This document shows positions 48,581-63,122 of a stretch of DNA of 64,000 bases, one piece after another (the first letter of the stretch is position 1; each line of letters begins with the position of its first letter). Below the pieces are notes generated by a model. It ran no database searches, was not told the origin of the DNA, and was given only the letters and a program-made list of their open reading frames with translations. Source of the stretch: Nymphaea colorata. Taxonomy: Eukaryota > Streptophyta > Magnoliopsida > Nymphaeales > Nymphaeaceae. The position numbers and the translations under genes are program-made. Location: NCBI RefSeq assembly GCF_008831285.2, contig NC_045141.1, positions 21,606,742 to 21,670,741 of the forward strand. Reading direction: 5' to 3'.

Positions 48581-51500
48581 GAAAATGGAAAAAAAAAGCT
48601 GAAATCTTTGAGTCCTGCATCCGTTCTGCTTATCTAAGCCGATGTGCTTACCTTGCTCGCTGTACATTGCATTAGACTACATGTGAGAAAAGCCATAAGG
48701 ATCAAGTCAAGTAAAAAAATCTATTTTTTTTATGTATGTATAAGTGGGAGTCAACAATAACTTTGGCTATTTAAAATCACTCACTCATTTAACAAGGGTT
48801 GTTTATTTGATGAGATGGATGATTGAAAAAATATGAAAAAAAAGAAGATAAAAAGTAATACTAAATAATGAAAATATTGATCATTTTTTTAAACTATCGA
48901 TAATAAATTAGATGACTGGTTAAATAGTCGAGTAATTCTAAAAAGTTAAGCCTACCATTCAATTTATATACATATATATATATATTACAACAACAGTCCA
49001 TACATATATAACATTTCATTGGAACAACAAAATAATAAAGCTGGGACGCAATTCAAGAACTTAAACTTCACAAGCTTCTGATTTTTCGTTTTCTTTTTTC
49101 TCTTCCTTTGAACCAGGCGCTGACCACGAACGAGCTCAATAACGGTGCATTCGAATTTGCCTACTTGATATCGTATATCGAGGTTGACAAGTGAAGGGAA
49201 AAAGAAAAAAAACTGTGACAGATGGCAAGCGCAGGTCCTTCGTTGCCGACGACACCAAGCCTGACGTCTCGCATCACAATTTTGTCATTTCAGTGACTTG
49301 GGGTTTTGGGTTTAGAATTCATGCCATCAATTCATAATTTAATTATTAATCATTTTGAACCATAGCATTGACGTTGATATTTTTAATACACAATTTTATC
49401 TCGATATAAAAAATTATTAATGTCGCATTTCACCTGAACAAGGAATTAGTATTTAGGGATAAAAACACTCAATTGTCAATGAGCACGGGTGAAGCTTATG
49501 ATGAAAGATTAAATTAAAGTTTAAAATTTTTGATAAAAATCGACATAATTTTTATATAAAATAAGTGAATTTTTATATATACATGTAAATATACAGGTGA
49601 AAATAAAAAACTAAAACTTTAGCATGCTCTGCGTTGCTTATGAGATCCAAAGAAAATAATTGACAGTACTCTAACCACAAACAAATATATATAAAAGAAA
49701 ACAGAAAAATAAATAAATAAGTTATTGTCATATAAGGGTGCAACGAGCTGACATGTCTCATGCTGCAAAATTGGCCACAAACAAGTGAATACCGTGACCC
49801 TTAGTTTTTTTATTATTAAAACATAAAAAAATTATTGTTGACTATTTGATACTAATAATTCCCTTATTATATTATCAAATCGTTAAAATATAATTGATTG
49901 GTATTCATGCATCCATTACCACACGACCCATCTTAAAATTCATCTTTTATTCAAAAGTATACCAACCGCCTTTCTATGTGGTCCTTGGCGGTAACGAGCG
50001 GAGGAAAACAAATCGGGTCAAGATTTAAGAGCAGACAAGCTCTCAAAAACTGATCACTAGGATCCGAAACGGAGAAAGGAAAAGCCAGCGAGTTGCAGCT
50101 TTTGATATTGCTGAACAAAAGATCGTCTCAACAATCCATGGTTAATTGAAATACTTGCGTGGGGTGGAAAGAGTAGGTCCATTTGATTAAATTAGCTCTG
50201 TTTTAAGCAAACTTTGCGATAAGCAAGGTCCGACATACTGTATAATCTTTCAGATGTTTTTTTCTAGCTCTTGGTTAGGATCCGAGGCTATGTTGGTGCC
50301 GCGGACCAGCAACTGGTTGCCTATTGGTGCCAATGCGCCCGCACCCTCTTAGGGCAGATACTGCAACCCTTTGCTCGCTCAACTTGCAACATCTTAACAA
50401 AGAATGCAAAGAAAGCAAAAGAGAGAGAACAGATTGTCTCGTTACACTGAAATTTGCAGGAGAAGTGCTCTTTAATACAGATTTAAGGCATACCCAAGAA
50501 AATAGATAAAAACAACACAAGACAATCATCACGCAAAGTAAATGCAATTTTCCCAAGGTTATTTATTCTGAAAGTAGGTCGCAGAAACACAATATTCTTG
50601 TTGTTGGACATCCTCTAAAGCTCAGCGCAAGCAAATCGGTACAATGGCATACTATTAAAATAGTAGGCACACACAAACAATTCTTCACATTATTATTACA
50701 TGTGTTTTAGGTTTTCGCACTATAAGCTTGGGTATCGAGCCGGCCCGGTTTGAAAGTCGAAACCCGAGCCCAGGCTCAGTTCGACAACCTAAAACCCGAG
50801 CTGTGGCTCGACCCGATCAATAACTTGTGTGTTATAAAACAGTGGGCGACTTGGCCCTCAATTTTAAATTACAACTACGAACTTGATTTGACTTGAGATT
50901 TGCAAATCGTAATTCAGCTCATTTTTGCACGTCCAGGTTGCACAAACACTAACTTGGAGTGAGGACGTCAGATTCATTTAAAAACGTGATCTGGCGGACG
51001 GTTTCCGGGATAAATACGCACTGGTAAGTAAAGACCTCCACGAGTAGGAAGCAATGCCCGCGTCACCACACGAATGACAATCAGATTTCAATACAAGAAT
51101 CAGTGGAGATGTCTTATTTTTATTAGATAAAAGTCAGAAGGGAATGGGAGATATAGGACCTGGAAGTACAACTTCCAAGTATGGATCGATCTGTTTATCA
51201 TATAAGGAATATGGATCGAACAAATAAGCAAACGATGCAATTGTCAATGGTCTATGAATGTTGATAGGGATGTCAAAGAATCGGGTTCAAATATCCTATT
51301 TGTCATATTATAGTATTAATTAAGAAAGTATTATACCAATATAAACTTAATTTTTAGATTCACAAATTGGATCCAATCCAATCCAGCTTTCTTGGGGGGG
51401 GTGTTTGATTGATTCAGATCTCATATTCCAACTGATTTGACATGTTTATTGTAATACTAAGTTATGATCCCTGCGTCTAAGAGCGTGTTTGATGCTGTGG

Positions 51501-54500
51501 TCTCAATCAAGAACTGAAGCAGATCTACAAGCTGTTAATGAGTAACTGAAGTTAGGACTTTATGATGAATCCTTGGGGATCATTGATAGAGATGTTAATA
51601 GGTCGAATTCAGACAATATATCTGGATAAACTGCTTCGAAACAGTTGGGTATGGAAGAAAATATAACATCAAATTAATAAAATGAATGACATCCAATTAT
51701 ATTCAGGTTCTGTTTTAGGTACATATCATGCATCCAAATAGCCTGTACATTTTGAAGGTTGGTTATTAACATATCATAGTAGTACGATTTGAATTCAGTT
51801 GTTTATTTAAAAGACTGATTCAGATCGAGGTTCGGACGTGAATTTAAAAAAATAAATTGGTTTCAAATCTGATCCAAGTTGTGAATCTTAAGAGACGGAT
51901 TCAGATGTGATCTAGACTTTGTTCATTCGTGTTGAATCTGAACAGAGAAACCTCCATAAGTTGGATTAATATGGTAAAGGCTACATACGATTTGAATATA
52001 ATCCATTCACATCTTCATAAACGCACCTATCATGATGCATTGTAGATTACACCAACAAATGTTTCTGGTATTAAACTCTTGACTTTTCTTTGCTAAAAAG
52101 TTTTTTTTCTTTTTTAATGTTTGCTAGAAAATCTAAAGTTGGCTTCCCTATAAAAGTAAATAATAACCATGTGGGTTTAACAAAGTATTAATGTGGAATA
52201 TTACCGAAAGCATCCATAGATGCCATGGTTTTTAATTTGTTGGATATACAACTGAAGTGCATGCTTATTTTTTATGGACATTTTAATAGCTTTATATTAT
52301 ATGCGAAACTCCAAGAGACTTTGCACTTCGAGGTTTCTTGTTTGGATTCATAATTAGGAAAATGTAGCCATATAGTAAAATGAGGAGAAATATTCCAAAG
52401 GAGAATCGATAGATTCTTGTTCACTTGCAAACTAAGCACATCAACGATTTGCTTGGCATTGACTTAATAATACGAAATTAACTTGATTTTTTAATTTGTT
52501 AATCAAGTTTATGTGAGTAGTAGGTACATGCTATTCAACCAAGAGCTCTTGTTAATCGGGTCCACATCGATATCAACGGATCGGATTCATCCGACTGATG
52601 ACCAAAATCCAACTCCCACCGGTTGGGTTTGATAAAACGACAATTTAGGTACCGATTTAAATCTGGATTCGGTTAGCCGCTTTGCATTTGAATCTGAAAC
52701 GAAAGTCCACATTTGGGTTATGTTTCCCAAAATAGCATCCGGATCCAAATTTGATTAGGTCCGGTTCGGACCCAGTGAAGCCCGTTTCCTGGCCAACTCC
52801 GACCCGTCCCTGCCTCCGGGTTAGTGGTATTTGGGTTGGGTCGAGTCCAGTGGATCCGGTCTACCTTACCGACCTACCTCGTCGAGTTCGCCCGGACTTT
52901 ACTCCCCGATGAATTCGCGATTAGCGAACCGCCATGATCACCTCACCCACGTGCACATGGCGACTTCGAAAATCGATCGCCGAGTTTTTACGCTCGGCGC
53001 GGAGGAAAATTCCAAGTTTTCAACCGCCGCGAGTCCCACGCCTTGACGTGCCCGTCAATGTCTACTGAAAGATTTGCCCCCACGAACCACAAAAATTACA
53101 GAATGAAGACTCACCCTCCACGCTTTCCACAGGGTGGATCTGGTTTCTCGTAGAACAGAGACCGAACCGAAAGAAAAGAAAAGCTTTCCGGGTTCTAAAT
53201 CAGTGGTGGCCTGATTTCGTATGGAAAACTAATCCAAGGGCGTGTTTGAAGCATGGTGGGAAAATTCTTACGTGTCTCGAGACTCTTTCACAATTTACCA
53301 TTAACTGGCAGTCTTACGGTCCGTTTTGTAAATAAAATAATATGTAACTATTTCATAAGCATGATTCAAAAAATTAGGATAGATTCATGGAACACCTTAA
53401 AAAGTACCCTATTAAGCATTCATGAAATAATTGGTAACAACACTTTTACGAGCAACTAATGTAGTGATTGAACGAGGGAACGAGTGAGACGGAATGTCTA
53501 TCTTGGATGTTGGCTTTCTACCAATTCAAACACCTTTTTAGGTTTTCAGTGGAAAAAAACCGTTCCACTGTCCACGCTTATTGGTGACGTATATTTTCTT
53601 GGCTTGAAAGAAAAATTCGTGAAGGGAAAGTAAATCTTTCCACCAATTGGTTGATGTTCAAGCACTAGCTACTCGCATTTTGCTGCTCCAAGAATTCTCT
53701 CAAAAGCTTGCTTCACGTTATTTTTTTCTATATTGTTCTTGAGCTTACAGCTGGTGTTTGATAGCCTCAAATCTGAAGGATATGAAAATTCCCGATGATC
53801 CGAAATCTGACTGCGGATCTCAAAAATCTACGGTTAACAAACACTTCCAGTACAGAGTTTTCTATCTAATTAATTAATTAATTACGAAGTTGGATAAGAG
53901 ATCTTTCAAATATTGGATAAGGTTGAGTTTTTTAAATCAACAATTGATATTATCCGGCTGGTATCTACCTAACCCCACCTTTTGCTTATTAAAACAAAAT
54001 GATCAACACGATTCAACCAAAATCACTTGTGGGAAATAATTAAATATGTCCTTTTGACGTTTTCTTATCTAACAAGGCGAGAAAAATAAAAAATCCAAGT
54101 AGAAACATAAAGGTAGAAGGTCAGCTAATTGAATTTGAATATATCTCAACCGAACTTCGTCTATCTGATTTATTTGCATTCAAAAGAAAGTGTTCTATGA
54201 ATTTGTCTCAATCTTTGTGATGTGATAGACTCATATAATAATATTAACGCAAATGTTCTTGATGTTAAATACCCTCGAATAGAGTCCAAAATGGTCTAAA
54301 GGTCTCTAATTCGATTTTGTTGGTGTTTGTATTGCAATATTAATCAGCGAAGTACGCCCTTTTAGATCTATGGTTGGTTTGTAAATGAAGTGTTATTTTA
54401 GTACCATGCGAGAAGGATTTGGAATTCAGCTTCTAATAAGTTTTGATCCTGCCATTAATTTGTTGCTTTAATAAAGTTTTGAAGATCCTGCCATTTTATT

Positions 54501-56339
54501 GTATGAGCTTTTCCATGCCGTGCCGCATGAGAACTTCATTTATGACCATGTCTAATATCTTACCACAGTCATGCAATTAGCAAAATGAGTTCGCTTTTCT
54601 TGAAAAATGGTCGTATAATATTCCTATATTTACATGTCTCATTCCTTCATTTCTTGCTTCAATGAAACAATATAACAGATTTGATGGACTTAAATAAAAG
54701 GTAAAGATGCATTTGATCGATTGCTGCTAAGTTGGCCAAGTCAGAAATAAATTTAAAGAACAACCCAAAAGTTTCAGGCTGCTGAGGTAATATCTACTGG
54801 TGAGCAGACCAATGTTCAATGTGAAATTAAGAAAGTCTACAAAATCTGCTAATCTGAAAATGCAAATTGAGTGGCAGCCACCAACTTGGGAATTGGATAA
54901 AGATATTCTTCTTGTTTTTATTGTTTATCTAATAAATTAGCAATTAAAATCGGTGGTCCTCTTGTTCCTTTGAAATGGGAATCTGCATTATGAAACCTGT
55001 GAGCGCTGTCACGACCCAATGCACTACTTTCTTGGACCACAAAAGGTTCGGATACAAGCTCTATGAACCCTAAAGGCAAGGGGCACGAAGGGAAGGGAGG
55101 CGAGAAAAAAAAAAAACTACAAAGGTTTAAAGTGAGCCAGTCATATCAGCATGCAAGACCTTCATGAAGCAGATATTATATCTATTTTCTATCTTATATG
55201 ATGGCGTCCAATTATAAGCTATGTTTATATTCATAAGAATGAGCAAATTTGAAAAATTTTGAGTAGGAGACTTGTGTATAAACTTTTTGACTTATAATAG
55301 GCGAATTTTTGCTACTCTCTAAATTTGCTAATGCATTGATGTGCAGAGTTGCCAACTTTTCAACTACCACCTGTGTAAAGAAGCAAGAACAGCGAAAAAA
55401 TTGGACTGCCTCGCATTTTTCTAACAACCCTTGATGGGTTCCAAAAGTGAACTTGAAGAAAGGAACATGTCATTGGGAAAAAGGGAGCGTTGGAGAAAGA
55501 TTGTAAACCTGAAGACCCGAAATTTTTATGGACGGAGATTGCGCAGTAGGGGCAACGTTGACAACAAGAAAAGCACAAAACTGTCGTCCTTTTGGAGATG
55601 TCAACATAACTAAAGAAGATTGAAAATCCACTTTGTTCTCAGACTTTTGCGTTTCATCTCAATGAACAGTGACACCAACATAATAAGATTGCAAATCAAG
55701 TATTTTCTTTGTTCTTATGTCCCGATCATGCCCTTTCTTTTCGGGGACAAATCAAGTTCTATTATGTTATTAGATTCCAAAAAATAGTTACTTATAAATT
55801 ATTGACTGTTCAAAATAAGAGCTTGAAAACAAGAACGAATGTTACCATTCTGCCGAATGCTAAAAGAACTGCAGATCGTTCTTTGGCATCTGAAAAGTAA
55901 AAATATATTTGTTACAAAGATGAGAATATTGCAAAACAATTGAGGGCCGCCGTTTTGTAATTAGGAACCAAGGAGGGGACTTTCTTCCTAACACAAAGCC
56001 TCTACCGTTGTGCATCGTCCTGCTGACGTTCCAAATGTTTCCAAATATTTCGAGACCTCCAAGGCGCTTGAATTGCGTCCGTCTCTTCATTTAAGAGTTC
56101 AACCGATCCACAATCCCCCTCTCCCTTCCTCTCCCTCTGCAAGAATTGACACCAACCGGCCATTTTTTAAATCTATAGCAGTCACAGGGCATCTCTCTGT
56201 TCTTGGGCAATTCCCTTATACATCATTTGACGCCAACGTTTTCCAATTCTATAGCAGTTGCCTAGGACCTTTCTTCTGCTTCAGCCGATCTCTGTTTCGT
56301 CATCGTCATCACCATCACTCCTCTCTCTTTCTCTCTAGG
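47701..56339. other. 8.6-kb gene-free interval between CBL and SnRK2
   Basis: No coding exon of a known family is recognisable. It holds a (TA)n(CA)n tract at 48,549-48,580, several AT-rich low-complexity stretches and GC-rich decayed-repeat patches near 50,730-50,830. A GC-rich stretch at about 52,780-53,060 contains CACGTG at 52,948-52,953. The last 300 bp before 56,340 are CT-rich and should be the SnRK2 5' UTR and promoter. Confidence 0.5.
48549..48580. repeat. Compound (TA)n(CA)n microsatellite
   Basis: About 20 bp of TA repeats pass directly into about 12 bp of CA repeats. Confidence 0.9.
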
Positions 56340-59300
56340 ATGGAAGACAGGTACGAGCCCCTGAAGGATCTGGGGGCGGGCCATTTTGGGGTGGCGAGGC
56401 TTGTGAGGGACAAGAAGACTAAGGAACTTGTTGCTGTAAAATACATAGAGAGGGGAGACAAGGTTGGTATTTGTCAGAACCAAACAGAATAGTTTCCTCT
56501 ATCGGTTTTTTGGCTTTTGAGATGACGTTCGGTTTCTTTCGTCTGGTGGTCTTTTTTATTCTCCAAATTAGATTTCTCTTTGTTGTTGCCTTCTATGGAA
56601 TTGGATATTTTCAGAGGAAAGCTTTTTTTTTTTTTTTTTTTTAAATTTATTTTGTCGTTTGCTCTCCGCGGTGATTTTTCTCTCTTTCTCTGGGAAGAAC
56701 GTTACTGGTTTCGTCGTTTTTTCTCTTCCTGTTTCCTTTGATCTAAGTTTTTGTTTTGGCATCTGAATAATTTAATTCTTTGAAATTTAATGGTTACGTA
56801 TGACCTAGATCATTACAAACTGTTTTTCACGCATGAGAAAAACATATACATAACTTGGTTGCTATTTGCTGCTATACGATCATAATTTTCCAAATTCGTC
56901 ATCTTTATGGTTAACCTTCATCTCTTCTCGTTCTTGGCTTGTAATCATTTTAAGTTGAAAGAAAAAAAATTTCTGTCTCTTCTCATTTTACAGTTCTTGC
57001 ATGATTTTCTGTTATTTGTTTTTTACAAGAAAAATATGTTGTTTCTCAAAATGGTACTGCATGTTTCTTATCTTTTGACTGTACAAGTAGCCACCTGGCC
57101 ATCATTTCAACCTAATGGAATCTAAAATTTTGCTTGGTTCGGCGTTTTGATATAATTTTAATTGGTTAACGAGTGTTTCGTTTATCTGTTTTCTCATTCT
57201 TGTCTTCCAGATTGATGAGAATGTGCAGAGGGAGATCATCAACCACAGATCATTGAGGCATCCAAACATTATCAGGTTCAAGGAGGTAAAAAAATTCCTT
57301 TCATCAAGTTCACGTGAATGTGTAGAAATACATGTTTAGTTAAAGACTCGAAACGTTTTTACCCATTGAAGCTTCAGGCATCAACAAGATCTTTCTCCGT
57401 CACTCACTGTCATAGGCTGCTTGCTCTTGTAAAAAGACTTAGATTGGTCTAGCTTTAACATGTCCTTTTTTTATCAGTTGTGGCCATGGTCAGTCTCTGT
57501 TCTGGAATTTTTTTTGTAAGACTGGTATTGATGTTTCGATTGCATCCACAATGTCACTTTGGCAACTCTGTCAATTTGTATTGCTCGGGCAAAATGAGGC
57601 CAAATCTTATTGAATTCTACAGTTTAGCTACATTTAATCAACGTCCATTGAAATGGCCTATGGAAAAAAATGGTTTCACGTTAGGCTTTCTCCAAGCCCT
57701 CAGAATTTTATTGCATCTTGATGCACAGTGCGTCTTGTCAGGGAATTTGTTCTGCAATATATGGTTCCGAAACATTGTTTGAAACTAATTACCCAGTCAG
57801 GCATTTGTCTGGTACCTGATCTAGTAGATTATATTGTAATTTTTGGAGCCACAATCACAGAAGTGTTTCCTCAGGTAGGTACCTTGTTCCGCTGGAATCA
57901 AGTAAATTGTCATACATGTTTGGTGGTTTCAGAAATTTCCTTCAAGAACCACGATTATTCTTGTATGCTCCAGTGACGGTCTTTCTATTTATTTACTGTC
58001 AATGTGTGTTTCCTGGAGGGAAAAGGGAAACAGGTTATGGAAACAACAAAAATGCAGTAAGAAAAGACATGATTTGTTGTCATTCAAATTGGAGTAGTTT
58101 TACTGGATTTATGTCTTCCAATCTGAAGCAATTCCTTTGATATAGACCTAGAGGAAGAATCCCCAAACCCAAAGTTAAAAAATTTCCATCTAATTAGTCA
58201 CTGATTTATAAAGCATCTTATCTTTTTGCTGGTTCCTTTATAACTCCTTGTGAATTGAAATTTCTGAATTTGTCATTTTAAGAAAATGGGACATGACACT
58301 TTGAATCCCCATATGGATATGCATGTACAGTAAATTTTACAGAAAGAATATCAGAGACTCTTTTTCCAGATTGTTAAGTTGGATTTTTTCTAAAATATGT
58401 ATTTGGAAATTGGTGAAATGCGATTGACCAGGTGATTTAGCTCTAAATTCAATAATGAGAGTCAGCCCAAGGAGAGACTCATGTTGACAATGACCCAGAA
58501 GTTTAGGGAAGGCAGAACACATCCATCAGAATTTTCAAACTAGGAAGTAGGTAATTTTTAACTTTCAATAAATACCCTAGTCTTATGCATTTTAGCGACT
58601 ATTTTATGTAAATGATTTAGTAAGTAGTGGGAAGTGATGCTTTTGTTCCTGTTGGTGAAAGCATTCTCTTACAACTTCCGACCATGACCTTGTTATTTTT
58701 TGCTACTCCCACCTTTTTTCTGAAATTTTCCAAGTTTCTAACTAGGCTGAAATCTCTGAACTTCTTATTGGAGAATTTGATAATGCTCATTTTTCTTTCT
58801 CCTTTCATTTGTGCCTCTTTACATTTTGCTTGAAGAGATACAAGGTCCTGACACGGACTGATTTACTGTAAGTTATGCTATTTTACTTGAGCAACTTTTA
58901 ATCATGTGGGGAGAAAATGCTGATACACATATGCACAGGTAACACTAACTCCAACTCATTTAGCCATTGTGATGGAATATGCTGCTGGAGGCGAGCTTTT
59001 TGAAAGGATACGCAGTGCTGGTAGATTCAGTGAGGATGAGGTCCTAGTGCACTGATAATGCCCTTTAATCATGTGGTTTTGTCTTTCTTTTCTCAAATGA
59101 TCTGTTATTGGCTTATTAAGGATGTCCCATTCTCCATTCTTCTGTCAAACAGGCAAGGTACTTCTTTCAACAGCTCATATCTGGAGTCAGCTACTGTCAT
59201 TCAATGGTATATATACAAAAAACCTCTTCCACTCACTTTTGTAGTTTAGCAGTATCTTATGCAGTTTTTGTTTGGTATTGATGGGGGATATTGTCAATAG

Positions 59301-60561
59301 ACCTACAAATATTTGTTTGCATGGCAGGAAATTTGTCACAGGGACCTAAAACTCGAAAACGCTCTTCTGGATGGGAGTGCAGCACCTCGTCTTAAAATTT
59401 GTGATTTTGGTTACTCAAAAGTAATTTCCCTCTTTTGACCATCTGTTTTCAGCGTTCTTTAATTTGTTTAAAAGCCATTTCTTTTGCTGGTTTGTAGTCT
59501 TTGTTATTGCATTCCAAACCAAAATCAACAGTGGGAACACCAGCATACATTGCACCAGAGGTTCTATCTCGAAAGGAATACGATGGAAAGGTACAATCTT
59601 CATCCATCAAAATACTACATAAACAAGAACATGCACATGCAAACATACGCAAATGGAGGCATATATGCAAGTGATTGCACTTCAGCTTGTAATTTTTATT
59701 CTGCCTAGATTAAAAACTGAAGTCACTTGGAATTTGGAAATCCGTGGAACAAAAATCAGCTTTCTCATTTTCAGAGAAGCTGAATTGGTGTAAAACTCCA
59801 TTAGTTTCTTGGAGTTCCATTATCTACGTAATAATACCTGTCATATTGGCCATTAGTGAGTGGCAAAACTACATTAAGTTCCATGATGGTTGTCTTGATT
59901 GAGGACCGATGCTACCATTTGAGCTTGCAGATTGCTGATGTTTGGTCTTGTGGAGTAACACTCTATGTGATGCTAGTTGGGGCATACCCTTTTGAGGACC
60001 CAGAGGATCCAAGGAATTTCCGTAAAACCATTGGGGTTAGTTCCTTATCTTCTTTGCAGACCCACTTGTTAGACAGAGAACGTGGATCAGTTCATGTAGT
60101 TGTGACTAATTCACTGGCATTGTCTTGACAGAGAATAATGAATGTGCAATACTCAATTCCAGATTATGTCCGTATATCTGCAGATTGCAGACAGATTCTT
60201 TCCCGAATATTTGTTGCTGATCCATCAAAGGTAAATTTTCCTATTATACCTGTTATTTTGACCCAACTGGCTTCAAATTTTCTGTGATTTGCATCCACAG
60301 AGGATCACAATTCAAGAGATAAAGAATGACCATTGGTTTTTAAAGAGCTTGCCAAGAGAATTGGTTGAAGGAGAGGAGAAAAACTTTGTCGATAATCTTA
60401 ATAATCCTCAGCAGAGCATTGAAGAAATAATGAAAATCGTAGAAGAAGCTAAATCTGTTGTTCAAAGTGCTAAGTTTCCTACTGGGATAGATGTGGATCC
60501 TGATGATCTTGAGCTTGATGAAGATTTTGGAAACAGTGGAGATTATGCTGGTGCCATCTGA
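56340..60561 (+). CDS. SnRK2: SnRK2-type Ser/Thr protein kinase, probably subclass II
   Basis: Nine exons: 56340-56462, 57211-57285, 58939-59040, 59153-59206, 59328-59420, 59498-59590, 59931-60035, 60132-60230 and 60301-60561. All are phase 0 and sum to 334 aa, the family size and exon plan. The glycine loop is LGAGHFG (11-17) and the ATP-binding Lys is K34 in VAVKYIERG. The catalytic loop is H122-R-D124 with N129, and D144-F-G starts the activation loop. [14 protein letters not shown] holds S159, the position equivalent to OST1 Ser175. The SnRK2 box follows ([14 protein letters not shown]), then an Asp-rich end ([11 protein letters not shown]) and GDYAGAI. The Asp-rich tail argues against subclass I, and the sequence around VAVKYIERG and PEDPRN resembles SnRK2.7/2.8 more than OST1. 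SnRK2s act in osmotic and ABA signalling. The donor of exon 3 (GTCCTA) is weak. Confidence 0.95.
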
Positions 60562-60952
60562 ATGAGATGACAGTTGTCATAGATGAACAGAAACGAGTTG
60601 CAAGAGGGATTGTAAACTAGAAATGGGGTTTACAGCTGAATGGGTTGGCTTTGAATTCATGCTGTTTTACTGGGTTCTGGATGAGATCAGTTAGGATGTT
60701 GGTATGTCCTCTTCTGGTTTCATATCTGTCATGTACATCGCACTGTCCGATACATGTGCATTAACTTCTGTAAACCTCACAGTTGACTGATCTTTTATGT
60801 ACTTTTAAGCATGCACGTTTGCTTGTGTCAGGAATCCCAAAATTTGTTATCAGATAACCATTTATATGGAAGGAGAAATGTTCGTGTTTCTCAAATCTTG
60901 TTAGCACACGAAACTTGTGAGTTATCTACAGTCACTACTATTTTACTAGATC

Positions 60953-60958
60953 AATAAA
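60953..60958 (+). terminator. Candidate poly(A) signal of the SnRK2 gene
   Basis: AATAAA lies 391 nt after the stop codon at 60,561. The long TG/T-rich stretch before it would be the 3' UTR. Confidence 0.3.
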
Positions 60959-60961
60959 TGT

Positions 60962-62738
60962 TGTTAGTTTTCACGTTTCCTTTACATCGTAAGATCCTAT
61001 GAACATGTCAAATTTTATTTACCAAACAGCTTTAACCATCGTGAATTTTGAGGTAGTAGCGTATGGGCATGTAGAAGAATCTCTTATGAAATCGTTGTTA
61101 AGACGGACTTTATAGTCGACTTCAATGAGGCTTGAGGTTTGGCCGCCCGACGTCTGTTCTAGCATATAACACTTGATATGATGCTGAAAAAGCTAAGTAG
61201 GGATCCCATGTTCCATTTTCTCTATCCGAAGGCTAAGCAGACAATGGTAACAAGGCATTTGATAATAAAAACATTGTATTCTTGAAATAGGTGTTCTTAA
61301 AATGTCATATTGTTAATCCCGATAAATATATAAGATCTGAGTAAAGACATAAAATTTTCCTGAACTCAACGACATTTTGCTGACGATACTCTGCAGTTAT
61401 TCTTAAATTTTGTCACTAGGCACGTAGGTGGTGGCGAAGCATTATGGGCCTCCGAACATAGTCTCGTTTAAGAGGGTAGATGATCTCCTGCAGGTAAGCA
61501 GCGGGTTTAGGACAGAAGCCATAAAGTCCGGCCCAAGATGTCTCGAAATAACTGGAGCTATTACTGTACCCATATAAATGCATGAGCATTTAATATAACG
61601 TGGAGTGTTGGAGTCTTGGACAGGAGATAATAAATGTCACCTGGGTTAAAGGCAAATATGGAATGTTCCATCAGTTCGGTACGTGATGGCCACCCATCAT
61701 CGTACTTCTTGGTATGAACATGGTATGCATCGACATGGACAGGTTAACGTTCCCTGTTATAAAATCGTATCGGCCATCTCAGCTGCGTATCGCTCGGAAC
61801 ATTAAGGAACCGAAACGTCATCCTCTGAATCCTGGCCCCATGTATGAATAAAACTTATTCACTGTATGAACTTTTTGATATGAAAAAAATAATCTGACAA
61901 TAGTTGGTATTGCTGATATGTGCCGAAGCTGAAATACCGTATCGGTTGGGCTTATGCAATTGGAGCCAAATTCGTTTGTAGTAGATCGACATTCATTGGA
62001 AAACTAGTTTTGATAGACGTGTCTTTATGAAAATTTTGCATAAGTCCACCTAAATCCTAACATACTCGCAGACAACCAGCTCGGTATAATTAAGACTAGC
62101 TGGTTAACGCTTATGATTAATTCTGAAACAACAGTTTCCGTTTTCTACCATCTAGTTAACTGGGGTTTGGAATGAGTTAATAAGAGACGATGGCGGCCAC
62201 CATCATTGCTATCCGTTTGTTTATTTTTAATATATAATCGTTCTAAGGTGCAAATGTATATTCTACTTCACTTTAACCATTTCCACTGGGCAGCTCCCGT
62301 TCAATGACTACTCCATTAACACAAGCAGTTATCAAAGGTCCTAACGTCGATCGATCGCTTGTAAATATGTTAAATGCCAAGCATATGTTATGTAAATCCA
62401 CCCAAATTAGCTAGGCCCCCTGATTAGCCGATCCACCCAAGTGGGACATTTTTTTTTCTTGGAGCATGGAATCAAATGCCCGTCTCCGAAACTCCTTTTT
62501 CTGACAATCTGAATTTACTTTGTTTGTTGGCGTTCCCCACTCTTCAGTTGGTGGTGGTTTAGGTAAACATAGGAAAATCTTGCAAATTCGTCCTTTATTC
62601 CCCCATGCACGGTAAACCGCCCTGCATCTTGGTGAGGTTGGGCAATCCCAGATTTCCGGAAACTCAAGTTGTTCCCTAGAATCATGGTTCTGGTTTGATT
62701 CCTGAGATATACAGTAAGGAGCAAAAACGTTGGTTAAG
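60962..62738. other. Intergenic region between SnRK2 and the membrane protein gene
   Basis: About 1.8 kb without a recognisable gene or repeat array. The last few hundred bases should contain the promoter of the gene at 62,739. Confidence 0.5.
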
Positions 62739-63122
62739 ATGGGCAGAAGGCACCATGATAATGACGGCAGTAAGCGTTTGGGCTTCCCGGTCTTCCTTTT
62801 GATCTCCTTGGCTGCGTTTTCCCTGGTTTACATTTCATTGTCCACTCTGAGACCCCTGTCATCCTCGCAATTCGCAGACGAACGCGAGGCGGTCGGAGGA
62901 TCGGAGGCCGGAGGCGATGAGTATGGGTCTGGGTGCTGCAAGGGGATCGAGAATTTGGAGTTATGGGGTCCTGCTGTGAAGTGGGGAACCGATTTTAGGC
63001 TCAATCGCTCGGAGCAGTGCTGTTCGGCGTGCAAGGATATGTGCAGCGGAGACGGGCCTTGTTTGTGCAACTCTTGGGTGTTCTGTGGACATAAGGAGAA
63101 ATGCGGGGATAGGTTTGGGGAG
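62739..63122 (+). CDS. Single-pass membrane protein with Cys-rich PAN-like region, first exon (cyclophilin-like family)
   Basis: A 128-codon first exon starts at the ATG of MGRRHHDNDG and ends at GAG|GTAAGA in phase 0. A basic tail precedes one membrane segment (about residues 15-33, GFPVFLLISLAAFSLVYIS), so the rest should face the lumen or outside. A Ser/Gly/Glu-rich linker follows. Then comes a Cys-rich block (CCKGIENLELWGPAVKWG, then CCSACKDMC, CLCNSWVFC and KCGDRFGE) with at least ten cysteines, a PAN/Apple-like pattern. From memory, plant proteins with this block continue into a cyclophilin-type domain. That part is not in the window, so the function is a family-based guess. The remaining exons should lie beyond 64,000. 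Confidence 0.75.

Noticed and set aside
56010-56339. In-frame extension upstream of the SnRK2 ATG
   Set aside because: It has no ATG in frame, is CT-rich and His/Ser-rich like a 5' UTR, and the ATG at 56,340 gives the standard SnRK2 N-terminus.
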